From NCBI GenBank assembly GCA_047967505.1, contig CM106540.1: 64,000 nt of DNA; one strand, 5' to 3'. Of this stretch, positions 12,121 through 22,515 are shown in pieces (the first letter of the stretch is position 1; every line of letters begins with the position of its first letter). The position numbers and the translations under genes are program-made. The notes beneath the pieces were generated by a model. The model had not been told where the DNA came from. It made no database searches and was given only the letters and a program-made list of their open reading frames with translations. The stretch is from Dipteris shenzhenensis. Lineage: Eukaryota > Polypodiophyta > Polypodiopsida > Gleicheniales.

Positions 12121-12717
12121 CTACAAGCTCCCTTGGCTGGGTGCTCTTATATGATAGTAGCCATCTCTTTTATTGGATTTTTCAACATTGACATTTTCAA
12201 ATCTCCTCGATTTTAGAGCAGCATGGTTGTCTTTCCTCATTTCATTTGGACAAACATTGAATGTCTTCTTCTTCAGCTTCAAATTGCAATGCTTGCATGT
12301 GTCGCGAATGCATTCAATCATGTGCCACTCACGGTCTCCCTTTGGACAAACCACTGGCTCCCATAGAGACCTCAGGATACAAAACCTGCCCTCCCTTGCA
12401 ACACATGATGAGGATCCGGGTGGCCTACATATTGTGCATTCATTGGGGAGGCATGGGCATTGATCCCCATGGAGTGATGCTCCAACACGACCAGATCTCA
12501 AGTGATTCATAGCTTGCCAGGCCAAGTCAAAGTCTATGTGTGTTTTGCAACAACAAACATTCCTGTCTGTGAGTTTCCTGACATACCAGGGCTTGCAATG
12601 CTCAAAGCTCCTCTTCCCAATTGAAATGTCCAGATTTGGATCCACAAACTTGAGATACAACTCCATCTCTTGACCCAACATGTAGGAACAATAGAACAAT
12701 GAGCCCCCTTTTTGCTA
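12121..12717 (-). pseudogene. transposase-like gene, Cys-rich middle exon
   Basis: A minus-strand frame begins at a plausible splice acceptor (TAG before CAAAAAGG near 12717). It contains SIGKRSFEHCKPWYVRKLTDRNVCCCKTHIDFDLAWQAM-type sequence (read in parts), then a Cys-rich stretch (PCLPNECTIC, CIRDTCKHCNLKLKKK, CPNE). The pattern of C-C pairs and His suggests a zinc-binding region. The G-K-R-x-F-E-x-x-K-P-W-Y-V and N-x-C-C-C-x-x-H motifs are, from memory, shared with uncharacterised proteins in plants and animals that also carry the SQFK and H-x-K-G motifs seen in the next fragment. A stop follows at 12121. Confidence 0.5.
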
Positions 12718-12777
12718 CTACTAAAAGAATGCAAAACACAGTCTAATTAAATTATATAATGAAGCAAAAAAAATTTC

Positions 12778-13440
12778 AACCACCGCGTTGTTTAGGATAG
12801 TCACAATTTCAATCACCGGGCTAGTTTAGGACAATCAGCCACAGGGCTGGTTTAGGACACATTTAGAACAATCACAATTTCAACCGTTGGGATGGTTTAG
12901 GATAGTGTCACAGTTTTAACCACCGGGATGGTTTAGCTTGACGGTCTCAACTTCACATATTAGACAATAACAAGTATATTGCTTTTCATTTCTAAATTTC
13001 ACCATTAGAAAATAACAATATATTGCTTTTCATTTTTGAATTCCACAATTTAACAGTGGTATATGACCTGAATAGCAGGAAATTTAATTTAACAAATTAT
13101 ACTAAGAAACACAACAGTTTCAACCACCGGGCTGGTCAACAACTAATGTCTATCCAACCATGCTAGTTCAGGACAATCACATAACTGGTGATTGAGCTGA
13201 AGCAGCCACAATTGCATGATGTTCCAACCACCGGGCTGGTTTAGTAAAATAACAATATATTGCAAAATATATTGCTATTAATTTCTACTCAACCATGCCA
13301 CCGGGCTGGACAACAACTAATGTCTATTCAACCACGCTCGTTTAGGACAATCACATTTAGTCCAAGCCCAGTTTAAGAAATGAAACAAGTAAACTATCCC
13401 AAAGCTCAATCACAAACAAACATCGGGCTGGTTTAGGCAC
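12778..13440. repeat. cluster of AACCACCGGGCTGGTT palindromes
   Basis: About ten variants of a 16-bp palindrome-like motif followed by TTAGGACAATCAC lie here: near 12778, 12811, 12838, 12882, 12918, 13122, 13226, 13301, 13330 and 13421. They are separated by AT-rich sequence. The cluster sits in the likely intron of the transposase-like gene, between 12717 and 13479. Spacing is irregular. Confidence 0.75.
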
Positions 13441-13478
13441 CACTGACTTGTGTTGTATCTAGCATGTGTATGATGACA

Positions 13479-13857
13479 CCTTGTGTCCCATCCGCTTCTT
13501 ATATATGTCCTTCCTATTTGAAGACACTCTCGTATTTTCATGCCAAAGCATAGCAATGACTTTCGCACTTAGGCTGTCTCTCCTTTTCTTGTGTTCTGTT
13601 GAATCCCACAGACTTCTCGGATCGGGATGATTGTGCATTGCTTCTGCTCTTTGTTCAACTGCCACTAGAGCCACATTGGTCCTTTTGATTGACAACATAT
13701 TTAACATTGTGCGCCCAAGCCATTTCTCCTTTGTTTCAAGGGACACCAACATAGCTAATGTCACCCTCTTTGCAACTAGTTGATCTAAGCTGTGCACCCC
13801 TTTCACTTTTTGTAGGCCATTTCTCAGGCTAGAGAGCATCGCCTCTTGGGCGTGCAT
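13479..13857 (-). pseudogene. transposase-like gene, second exon fragment
   Basis: A frame of about 126 codons runs from an acceptor-like CCTTAG near 13863 to a donor-like AAG/GTGTCA near 13479. It is Arg/Lys-rich and ends in MLWHENTRVSSNRKDIYKKR, a block matching the F-W-x-x-N-T-R-x-S-x-N-x-K-D style seen upstream of the Cys-rich domain in the same protein family. The splice sites are inferred by eye. A decayed second copy is at about 15600-15850. Confidence 0.45.
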
Positions 13858-14004
13858 CTCCTAAGGTGTTGGTAGGGTTGTTACTCTACGAACTTTACAG
13901 TGCAGGCTAAAGATTGTGAAGACTCGAGACTGGTAATCACATGAATGGCCTGATGTTACTGCCTCAAATGCTCCCACCAATCGTGACACCACGACTCATG
14001 TTCT

Positions 14005-14241
14005 TCACTTCGATGGCAATGATTGAATGCGTGCATATACAATTGCTTCTTGCTGCTGCTCTGCAAGGATCCTTCTTTGTTCTTGTTGTTTCTCCCTTCG
14101 CAGATGTTGCAAAAGTGTCTTCCGTTGCTGATTCAATACCATGCTAGTGCTTTCCTCCACCCGCACTCTGTTCCTTGTACCTTGACCTGGCTTTTCGGCT
14201 TTCTTGTCTCGTAGCCTTTGTCTGCTTCTCTTGCAAGCCAT
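14005..14241 (-). pseudogene. transposase-like gene, N-terminal coiled-coil exon
   Basis: The ATG at 14241 opens a 79-codon frame that is strongly basic at first (MACKRSRQRLRDKK). It is then Gln/Glu/Arg-rich (HLRREKQQEQRRILAEQQQEA), a probable coiled coil. A paralogous but more decayed copy starts in the same way at about 16169 (TCKRTKQRMQDRK). A role as the protein N-terminus is inferred from position on the same strand. Confidence 0.45.
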
Positions 14242-15599
14242 GGTGAGCTGCATATTGCCATTGATGCCATGGCCATGATCAGCAGTCCACAATAGACCCA
14301 GAGAAGCTAACTAGTGAGGCAAGCAAATAATAGAAGACAACTTACTTGAAAGAAGACAATGGCAAACCAAAGTCTACACTAGGTCACCTTGACTTGCAGG
14401 GAGTTTGCAGAGCGAGGGTAGGTTGCAGGTACATAATCTTTCAAGATTTGATGGGCGGGAGGTGTGAAAATTCAAAATTCAGAGGAGTAGCAAAATTTTA
14501 GCCACCATTTTTTCCCCCTTCGATGATACACGTCAGCAAAATTGGATATCCCAAACAAGTGCAATGTGGCCTAAAATGCTTGAAAACACAAATAGGCCAA
14601 AGGGCACGCTATCGGGTTTGATGCTATGTATTATTAAATGCAATGACCTTTGATTTATTAAAATATCTTTGCTCATGCATAAATTTCACTTTTCCAACTT
14701 CTTCCATTTTAGGGTGAATCTAGATACCAATACCAACAACTATTAATGTTTTAAAGGACCATGCACTAGTGCCAATAGTTTAGATTCCAAATTTTCAATC
14801 CATTTTGGTTTTCAACAAATCAAAAGAAAGTTATGGAGCGTGCCCTCAAATGGGTATGCATCACTTTAGCATAACATTGGAGGCCCATTAACACATGCAT
14901 AATGATATCATTTAGGTGTGTCCTTGGGTTGAGGAGAAGCTCACATACTATACTTTAGAATGATTACTTGGTTGCATGTATGTATAGAATAAAATTTTGA
15001 TGCTTTTGAATAAATTGCTATATCCTATAGTCTTCAAGATGCATGCTTCACATGCAACATAGCAGTTGTAATGCTTTAATGGTCTCGTTCAAAATCCTTA
15101 TTCCATAATTTTTTGCCCTCATGTTCAACTTTGAAATGTACTACAACTTGAAGACAAATTTTTCCCAATTTCGTTGAGCAATGCATAAGTTATGGGTCAT
15201 GCAAGATACCCATATACAGAAAAGTCCCTAAACCTCACCAAAAATGGCTACACCCAAGCAAACAATAACCCAAGGATTTTTGGGATTAGTCCAAAAGTAG
15301 ACATATGAGTCGAGCAAACTAGAAATCTCATGAGAGAACTTGAAGTCCCATATGGAAGCTAGAAATTCTAAAAAAAGTATATGGATGGGACATATGATTT
15401 AGGTATTTTCCTAAATAATATGGTGATATATTGCATGATGTTCCAACCACCGTGTGGTTTAGGACAATCACATTAAGTCCAAGCCATCCCAGTTTAAAAA
15501 TTAAATTGAACAATGAAACTATTCCAAAACTCATTCATGAACAACCACCGGACTAGCTTAGGCCACCACTGACCTGCACTGTATCAAGCATGAGTATGA

Positions 15600-16199
15600 T
15601 GTGCTCATCCCACATTGTCACTCAATCAATAACTTTCGCACTTAGGTTGTCTCTTCTTTCTTGCATTCTGTTGAAGCCCATAGACTTCTCGGGTCGGCGG
15701 GATGATCCTACATTACTTTCGCTTTGCGTCCAACTACTAGAGCCATGTTGATCCTTCTGATTGACAACATCTTCGATATTGTGCACCCAATTCGTTTCTC
15801 CTTTATTTCAAAGGACTCTCCTTGTATCTAGATGATCTAAGCTATGTAGGCTAAAGCTTCTGAAGACTCAAGACTGGTATTTACCTAAATGGCTTGATGT
15901 TTCTTTCTTGAATGCTTCCATAAAATGTGAGACCACAACTCGTGTTCTTTGATTTGATGGCAATAATCAAATGCGTGCATCTCCAACAACTGCTTCCTAA
16001 TGCTGCTCTGCAATAAGGAGTCTTCTTTCTTCTTGTTGTTTCTCCCTCTGCAAACGTTGCAAAAGTGTCTTCTATTGCTATTTCTTTGCTTGCCTTGCAA
16101 TCTGTTCCTTGTGCCTTGACCAAGCTTTTCAACTTTCCTATCTTGCATCCTCTGTTTGGTTCTTTTGCAAGTGATGGCGAGCTGCATCTTTTCATTGAT
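15600..16199 (-). pseudogene. decayed second copy of the transposase-like 5' exons
   Basis: Minus-strand frames at 15885-16187 begin TCKRTKQRMQDRKVEKLGQGTRNRL, paralogous to the unit 1 N-terminal exon. They then run out of frame into the coiled-coil segment. About 15600-15850 repeats the second exon with gaps (CTTTCGCACTTAGG and TGATTGACAACAT blocks). Both exons carry frame breaks, so this is a relic. Confidence 0.55.
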
Positions 16200-16259
16200 T
16201 TCATGGAGATGATCACTAAACTGCCACTAGAGTAAAGACCAAATAGCTGGTGAGGCAAT

Positions 16260-17173
16260 TAAAGAATAGAATGGAATTACCTGAATAAAGAAGATAATGC
16301 CAAACCAAAAGAATGAGGTCATGTCCCCAAGGGGGCCACTAAGAAATATGTAAGATAGCACATGCGATCAATGGGTTTCATATTTATATGGAGTTATAGA
16401 AAATATAAATACATAAGGGGTTTTTTAATTCAAAGGTGAATTTTTTTAAGCATAAGATATAATTTAATCATCTCAAATTTTATAGAAGTGGTGAATATAG
16501 GTTATAAAAATCCATGGGTAGGAGGGGGTTTTGTAATACCCCTTAATCACATGTACTGTATGGGGTTTTTACATAGTGATTCCCTAGGGTCGCATCGAGC
16601 TGACTCTGCATGGGTCACATCGAGCTGACTCTGCATGGGGCAAGTTGTAGGGTGGGAAGAGGAGAATGTAACTTATAGGGTGGTAGGAGGTTAATGTTCG
16701 AAGAATTTTAGGGGAGGAGGTGAAAAAATTCAAAAGTGTGAAGGAATAGCAAAATTTTAAGCTGCTCTGATTTCCCCCCTCCAGTGATACACATTAGAAA
16801 AAATGGATATACTAGTTTCCCTCAAGCAAGTGCAATGTGGCCCAATTTCTTCAAAATACAAACAGCCCAAAGGGCATGCTATGGGATCTGATGTTGTGTA
16901 TTTGTAGCAAGAAAGTGCATGGAAAAAGAGCCAATACAAAATTGTAAATAGTGTTGGATTTATTAAAGATCGTTGCACATGCACAAATTGGACATTCTTA
17001 AATTCTTCCATTCTAAGGTGAATCTAGACACTCATATCACCTACTATCAATGTTTTTAGACCACCATCCACTAGTCCGACTACTTTGTCTTCCATTTTCT
17101 TAATTGGTTTTGGTTTTGAACGAAACATGAAAATGTTATGGAGCATCTCCTTGAATGAGTATGCATAATTTTT
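16260..17173. other. non-coding part of duplication unit 2
   Basis: AT-rich sequence aligns in its right half with 14460-14900. It includes a short direct repeat of a CATCGAGCTGACTCTGCATGGG word near 16595-16640. No gene was seen. Confidence 0.5.
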
Positions 17174-17493
17174 AAACAATGATGGAGGGCCCCTCTTAAA
17201 GCACATATAAGATTCTCAATTAGATTTGTTTTTGGGTTGAGGAAAAGGTCACATAGTGTATTTTTGAATGATTTCTTCGTTGCATGTATGTGCACTACAA
17301 ATTTTTGATGTTTTGGAATAAATTTTTATATCCAAACAATGATGGAGGGCCCCTCTTAAAGCACATATAAGATTCTCAATTAGATTTGTTTTTGGGTTGA
17401 GGAAAAGGTCACATAGTGTATTTTTGAATGATTTCTTCGTTGCATGTATGTGCACTACAAATTTTTGATGTTTTGGAATAAATTTTTATATCC
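17174..17493. repeat. perfect 160-bp tandem duplication
   Basis: 17174-17333 and 17334-17493 are identical as read. Both start AAACAATGATGGAGGGC and end TTTTTATATCC. Unit 1 of the larger duplication has only one, diverged copy of this sequence, so this tandem event is recent. Confidence 0.9.
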
Positions 17494-17733
17494 TATACTC
17501 TTCAAGATTGCATGATTCACATGAAACATAGCACTTATAATGGTCTCATCCCAAATCTTTATTCCATATTTTTTTGGTTTCATGCTCAAGATTAGAATGT
17601 GCACTCCAACATAAAGACAACATTTGCCCAATTTTGTTGAACAATGCATAGGTTATGGGTCAGGCAAGATACCTATATACAAAAAATGCCATGAACCTCA
17701 CCAAAAATGGCTACACCCAAGCAAACAATAACC

Positions 17734-18115
17734 CTGGGAACAAAGAATTTATCAGTACTTTAGAGTTCCAACCACCATGAGGTAGAGGTCATTGCACTTT
17801 GATGGACATGATGTATCAATGAAACTCGTTCCAAGCCTTGGGAACAAAGACTTTCTTGGTACTTCAAATACTTTCTTGGTACTTCCAAGTTCCCACTACC
17901 ATGGGATAGGGGTCATTGGGCTAGCCAATGCCTTTGGTGATTTAAATGTTTTAGAGCTTCACAATCCAATCCTTTTTAGCCATTTTTATGCACATGATCT
18001 ATCAATGAAACTCATCCCAACTCTTGGGAACAAATACTTTCCTTGTACTTTCGGGCTCCTACCACCACGATCCACATGGTAAGGGTCATTGCACTAGGCA
18101 ATGCATGTGGTGAAT
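17734..18115. repeat. imperfect tandem repeat, three units
   Basis: The word GGGAACAAAGACTTTC-TTGGTACTT, followed by CCACCATG and GGTCATTG, occurs with start points near 17736, 17839 and 18026. No protein is evident. Confidence 0.6.
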
Positions 18116-18496
18116 CAAATGCATTTCTCATAAATATTTTTTAAGAGATCTTTGCATGAAATTTTGAAATTTGAGTAATTTGCAATGTTATTTGAATAAG
18201 GAGGAAACTCCAAGAAGGTTTTGTTTCTTCAGTATCTAATGATTCTTTAAATCCTATGAATTATCAATGGCTCCAAGAAATTTTCAATGGGAAAGAATGA
18301 GGACCTTGAGAAATACATTGATACTGGTTGGTAATACTATAACTTGGTCATGACTTTGGCCACTGACAAGTCTCAAATTTACCATCTAAGTACTAATTGG
18401 AACTGGTGATGAAATTACGAGCTAGATCATGTGACACCAAAGATGGATTCATACTCTCTGGTGATCATAGCTTGAAAGGCAAGCATCGAGTGAAGT

Positions 18497-18700
18497 TTTT
18501 AAAAAAAATCCTAATGCTAGGTTAGTTTAATCTAGGTTAGGTTAGTTTAACTTACGTAGGTTAGTTTAACCTAGGTTAGTTACTGACAATTAGGTTAGTC
18601 TAACTAACCTTCAGTTAGTAACTAACTATAGTTAGTGATCTTGGTTAGGTTAACCTCCCAGTTATAGTAACTGGGAGGATATAGGTTAGTTACTCTAACT
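18497..18700. repeat. GGTTAGTTTAAC repeat patch with an 11-bp hairpin
   Basis: About ten copies of GTTAGTTTAAC/AGGTTAGTT in both orientations make a self-complementary patch. It ends in a perfect inverted repeat CCTCCCAGTTA (18654-18664), loop TAG, TAACTGGGAGG (18668-18678). It is not a telomere repeat (TTTAGGG). Confidence 0.75.
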
Positions 18701-19209
18701 AGATTTAACTTGGTTCAAACCCCTCAGTTGGACTTAAAGTCCATTCACATCACCCTTAGGACCCTCCCCAAAAAAAAGCAAATTTTACCCCTACTTTAAC
18801 CCCTCGTAACTCATCCGTTTGGGACCCAAATTGGACCCCGTTTGAACCTAGATTTCACACACAAAAACATCATGCTACAGGGTATTTTTCCATACCATTG
18901 CACACCATTTCAGCATCCCTATCACTTGCTCATTTGTGCCCCTGTTTGAGCCTCGTTTTCCACAAATTCGCTCATATCTTCACGCCATGACCTTCGATTA
19001 ACGATCCGTCTGCACCGGCACATTTCCCTACACACGTAGGGCAATCTTAGGCACACTATTAACATGACAATCCCTACACAAACTAACACCACTCTAACCC
19101 TCCCAACAAAACTACATCCACACCCGCACTTACAGCAAAGACACCCTTTGCAAATCTCGCCCAATTTGCATGCAACTACGTTCCGGCCAATGCCTTTGGC
19201 TCCAACACT
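18701..19209. other. spacer upstream of GypD
   Basis: There is no recognisable gene. A minus-strand frame at 18922-19437 is Cys-rich by chance and runs into the LTR. I do not support it as coding. Confidence 0.4.
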
Positions 19210-19663
19210 TGCCAAATCTACAACAGTGGTGGCAAGTCTATAGAGCCAGAATTTTTTCTTGGAGCTAGATGGTCCCAAGAGGATGGTAAAATAATGAGAA
19301 GAGAGTGGTATAAAGAGATTTGTATAAAAGGCTAAATTGTTGACTTTGGTCTTCATTGTTGTATGCACAAGTTTGGAATACAAGCTCCCTCTTCTTGTCC
19401 AAGAGTGTTTGTAGTACCTTTGTGTTTGCCACTCCATCCCCCTTCACTCTCCTCCTTCTCCCTCCCTTCTCTCCTCTCTTCACCCTTCTCCCCCTTCCCT
19501 CTTTCTCTCGTGGAAACACATTGCAACAATCCGGGAGCCACTTGAGTGACACATGCGGATGGCTCATGCCTTGCATTGCTTTCACAAGGAGTAGCTTGGA
19601 ATGGAGGCTCCATCGGCATCCCTTCAAGATCCCCACGACACGTGAGTCACTGTTGAGACCACA
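19210..19663 (+). repeat. 5' LTR of GypD (5' end eroded)
   Basis: It matches the right LTR from the GCAAG(C/T)C-TAGAGCCAG block onward. TATA-like GTATAAAAGGC lies at about 19323. A long pyrimidine tract follows and the end is GAGACCACA. About 80-90 bp present at the start of the right LTR are not identifiable here. Confidence 0.75.
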
Positions 19664-19667
19664 TTTT

Positions 19668-19685
19668 TGGCACCGCTACCAGGGA
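19668..19685 (+). other. degenerate Asp-tRNA-type primer binding site
   Basis: TGGCACCGCTACCAGGGA begins five bases after the LTR end. It differs by a few bases from the TGGCGCCGTTGCCGGGGA site used by many plant gypsy elements (established for that group). Confidence 0.7.
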
Positions 19686-20159
19686 GTTCAAGGTATGTTT
19701 TTGCATTGCATTTGCCTTCTGTCGTCATCTACCCATTGCTCATTGTTTCAAGCTTAACTTGGAGCTTTGATAGTGGAGTTGTAGGAGAGGAAAGAGTGAA
19801 AAAGTTTGTGTTTGGACAAAAAAAAGAAGAAGCTATCAATTTCTATTGGAATGCATTTTTGATTATGTAAAGCTTGTTTTTTATGTTTTTTAGTGTTTTG
19901 AGTTGGTAGGAAGATAGTTTGGAAGATTGCTAAGGAGTGTATGGTGTAAAAATGTACAAAAAACAACCAAGAATGATAAATCATGCTGAAAATCGAAGTG
20001 GTTTTGATTGAGTGTTGATAGTGACCTCTTTAAGAAATCTCTCATTTTGCAACCAAATGTCATTTTTCTTTCTTCTTTTTTGCATTGGGTATGTAGATTA
20101 GGTAGTTTAGCATCTCCCCATCACAAAAAAACATGAACAAAAACTTCCAAATCATCAAG

Positions 20160-20910
20160 AATCATCATAAACCAGTCGGCAAAATTGTGCGTTCCTATCC
20201 CCACAGGTCGTCGCCTTAGCATTATCCCATCGGTCAAACTTGTGTTGACCTATCGCCTTAGCGCTATCCCGCCAATCAAACTTGCATTGACCCGTTGGCT
20301 TAGCCCTATCCCCATGACCTGACACATGTCAGTACCTAGCCCACTGCCCTAATTGATTACCGTCAATTAGCTATCCGCCGACCGATCAAACATGCATTGA
20401 CCCGGTGCCATAAGGCTATCCCACTGGTCATTGCCTTAGCTCTATCCCCATAGGTCATCCCCATAGCTCTATCCCATTGATCAAACATGCGTTGACTCGT
20501 TGCTTTAGCTCTATCTCACCGGTCATTGACTTAACTCTATCCCGGCGTCCACACGAGTCATTGCCTTACCTCTATCCCACCGGTGAAACATGCGTTGACC
20601 CAATGCCATGACGCTATCTCGCCAGTCGTTGCCTTAGCTCTATCCCCATGGGTCATCGGCTCTATCCCACTAGTCCAATAGGCATTGACTCGTTGCTTTA
20701 ACTCTATCCTGCCGACTTGCTATCCCCATGGGTCATCGCCATAGCTCTTTCCTATCGGTCAAATAAGCGTTGAATCGTTGCTTTAACTCTATTCCACCGC
20801 CCATTGCCTTAACTCTATCCTATTGACTTGCTATCCCCATGGGTCATTGCCATAGCTCTATCCCCATGGGTCGTTACCATAGCCCTATCCCCATGGTCGT
20901 AGGGATAGCT
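20160..20910. repeat. internal minisatellite of GypD
   Basis: The words CTATCCCCATGGGTCAT, TTGCCTTAGCTCTATCC and GTCAAACATGCGTTGACC recur many times with irregular order and spacing over about 750 bp. No reading frame persists. Confidence 0.75.
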
Positions 20911-22502
20911 CTGGGAACACAAAAATCAAGAAAAAGCACATGAAAATTGGGACCTCAAGCATGAGGAAATGATGGCATTTGCATGAAAATTGCAAATTGC
21001 CGCCCCTTGACCCCACACGCATTTGTTGATTATTAAGGTAATCAAATCCAATAGGACACTGACTTATGTTTAAGTCAGACTCAACCTAGAATTGGGGCCT
21101 CAACTGTGCCAATGAACACATAATATTGAGATAAGGAAGAGTCCTACAAGCTCACCCTGAGCTAAAGATAGTGCCTCAAATACCATCTGGTTGACCTTCA
21201 TACCTAGCTTGGCATCCTCAGGGTCAGCAAGTGCAAAAGTCGATTCTCACTCCTTGCAAGAACGACTACCAGGTGAATTATCCAACTCGAAAGAGTCCAT
21301 AAGTCAGGATAGAGACAAGTGAACCCTCTAATGTTATAGCCTCAGTAGCTCTGAACTCCATCCCCACTGATCTCCACTCTCCTACCCCATCTACATCAGT
21401 AGCTACATTAAGGGAAACCTTTTCCAATATTATGGGAACATTTGGATTGACGACCCCAATAGAGTAGCTAAACCCATTTGCTGTCAGAGGCTTAAATGCC
21501 GGCCCAACCACCGATCTCAGAAGCAATACTCAGGGAGCCAAGTCCCACGATACCTAAGGGCAATCAACCCCCGTCATATCAATTCTTTGATGATAGACAA
21601 TCGTATGGGGATCACATTCTCACAAGGGTCCTAGATGCTAGAGCAAAGGGGGCAGAGGAGTAACCTTGAAGGCTCACAATTAAGACCCTCCACCTCGAAT
21701 GCCCCTATGATGCCTCCTTGTTAGCAAAACATGGGAGATATTCCTTCCCAACAAGTGCCCCTTATAGGCCTATGCTTGCATGGAACATACCCCTCCCTAG
21801 AGGACCTCCAGTCCAACCTATTAGGCCCAACCCGACCCAAGTCACAATGCAAATGCCTAGTGGGCTTGGATCCTCTCATCCCAACCTCGTGCCATCTAAT
21901 CCATGGAATCCTTCATTAGATGGTGCCACAACCTTATTGGGCTCAAATACTTCCAAGCAAAGCCCTCAATGAAATATAATCCATAAAATGGATGTTAAAG
22001 GAACTTCAATGCACAGAAGCAAGATAAAATGTCATGCACAACTCCAGACATTCAAACATGGCATGTCAAAGATATAGTCTGATGAGAATCCATTGGAAGT
22101 CCCACTCAAATAAAATTTGGGATGACTTAAGAGGAGCATGATAATGCACTTTACTTACTCTGCTAACACTAACACCACTAGGATCTTACATCAATCCCTA
22201 CTAATACCTTCTTCCTAATAACTTACCCCTTAGATTTTTCTTTTCCTTTTTCTTATTCCTTCTTTGAATGGTCACAAGTACTCAACTCGGCTCACTCAAA
22301 CCGTGATGTGCTAGTTCCAGATGAATCACTCATCCATACTTTTAGCAAGCATTCCATAACAAGGAGCCACTACATCCCTCTACTGCAATGGACCAAAAGA
22401 AGATTCAGCCCAGTGCACACGTAAGACTACTTCGCATTATCTTCATTGACAACACTTTAACAACCATGAACATTGCACAATCCAGAGGACTAGATCGAGA
22501 TC
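20911..22502 (+). other. GypD interior, mostly unrecognisable
   Basis: The one notable open frame, 21718-21972 (84 codons), is Pro- and Asn-rich (PLPRGPPVQPIRPNPTQ), the composition of a retrotransposon gag linker. It has no zinc knuckle or domain. The rest has frequent stops in all frames that I followed. A gag origin is inference. Confidence 0.4.
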
Positions 22503-22515
22503 AGAAAGGGGGGCA
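22503..22515 (+). other. polypurine tract of GypD
   Basis: AGAAAGGGGGGCA lies directly before the LTR start TGTTAACAG. Confidence 0.65.

Larger units (their letters stand above)
13212..15270. repeat. segmental duplication, unit 1
   Basis: This block aligns, with substitutions and indels, to 15431-17733. Shared landmarks in order: a CCAACCACCG palindrome, AGGCTGTCTCTCC coding sequence, the N-terminal exon, AAGTGCAATGTGGCC, CTTCCATT(T/C)TA(A)GG, TTGGGTTGAGGA and CTACACCCAAGCAAACAATAACCC. Confidence 0.8.
15431..17733. repeat. segmental duplication, unit 2
   Basis: This is a second copy of 13212-15270, shifted by about 2.2 kb in the same orientation. It is more decayed in its coding parts and carries an extra perfect 160-bp tandem duplication at 17174-17493. 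Confidence 0.8.

Noticed and set aside
12778-13440. CRISPR-like array (repeated 16-mer with spacers)
   Set aside because: Spacing is irregular, repeats vary, spacers are AT-rich and related, and the setting is a plant nuclear genome. It is a dispersed palindrome cluster.
18497-18700. Telomere-like repeat
   Set aside because: The unit is GGTTAGTTTAAC, not TTTAGGG, and it occurs in both orientations.
18922-19437. 171-codon Cys/Gly-rich minus-strand frame
   Set aside because: It spans the spacer and LTR edge, has no domain and has biased composition; there is no support as a gene.
19353-19757. Pro/Ser/Phe-rich frames in the GypD LTR, and their counterparts at 22719-23048
   Set aside because: They arise from the pyrimidine tract of the LTR and are out of step between the two copies.
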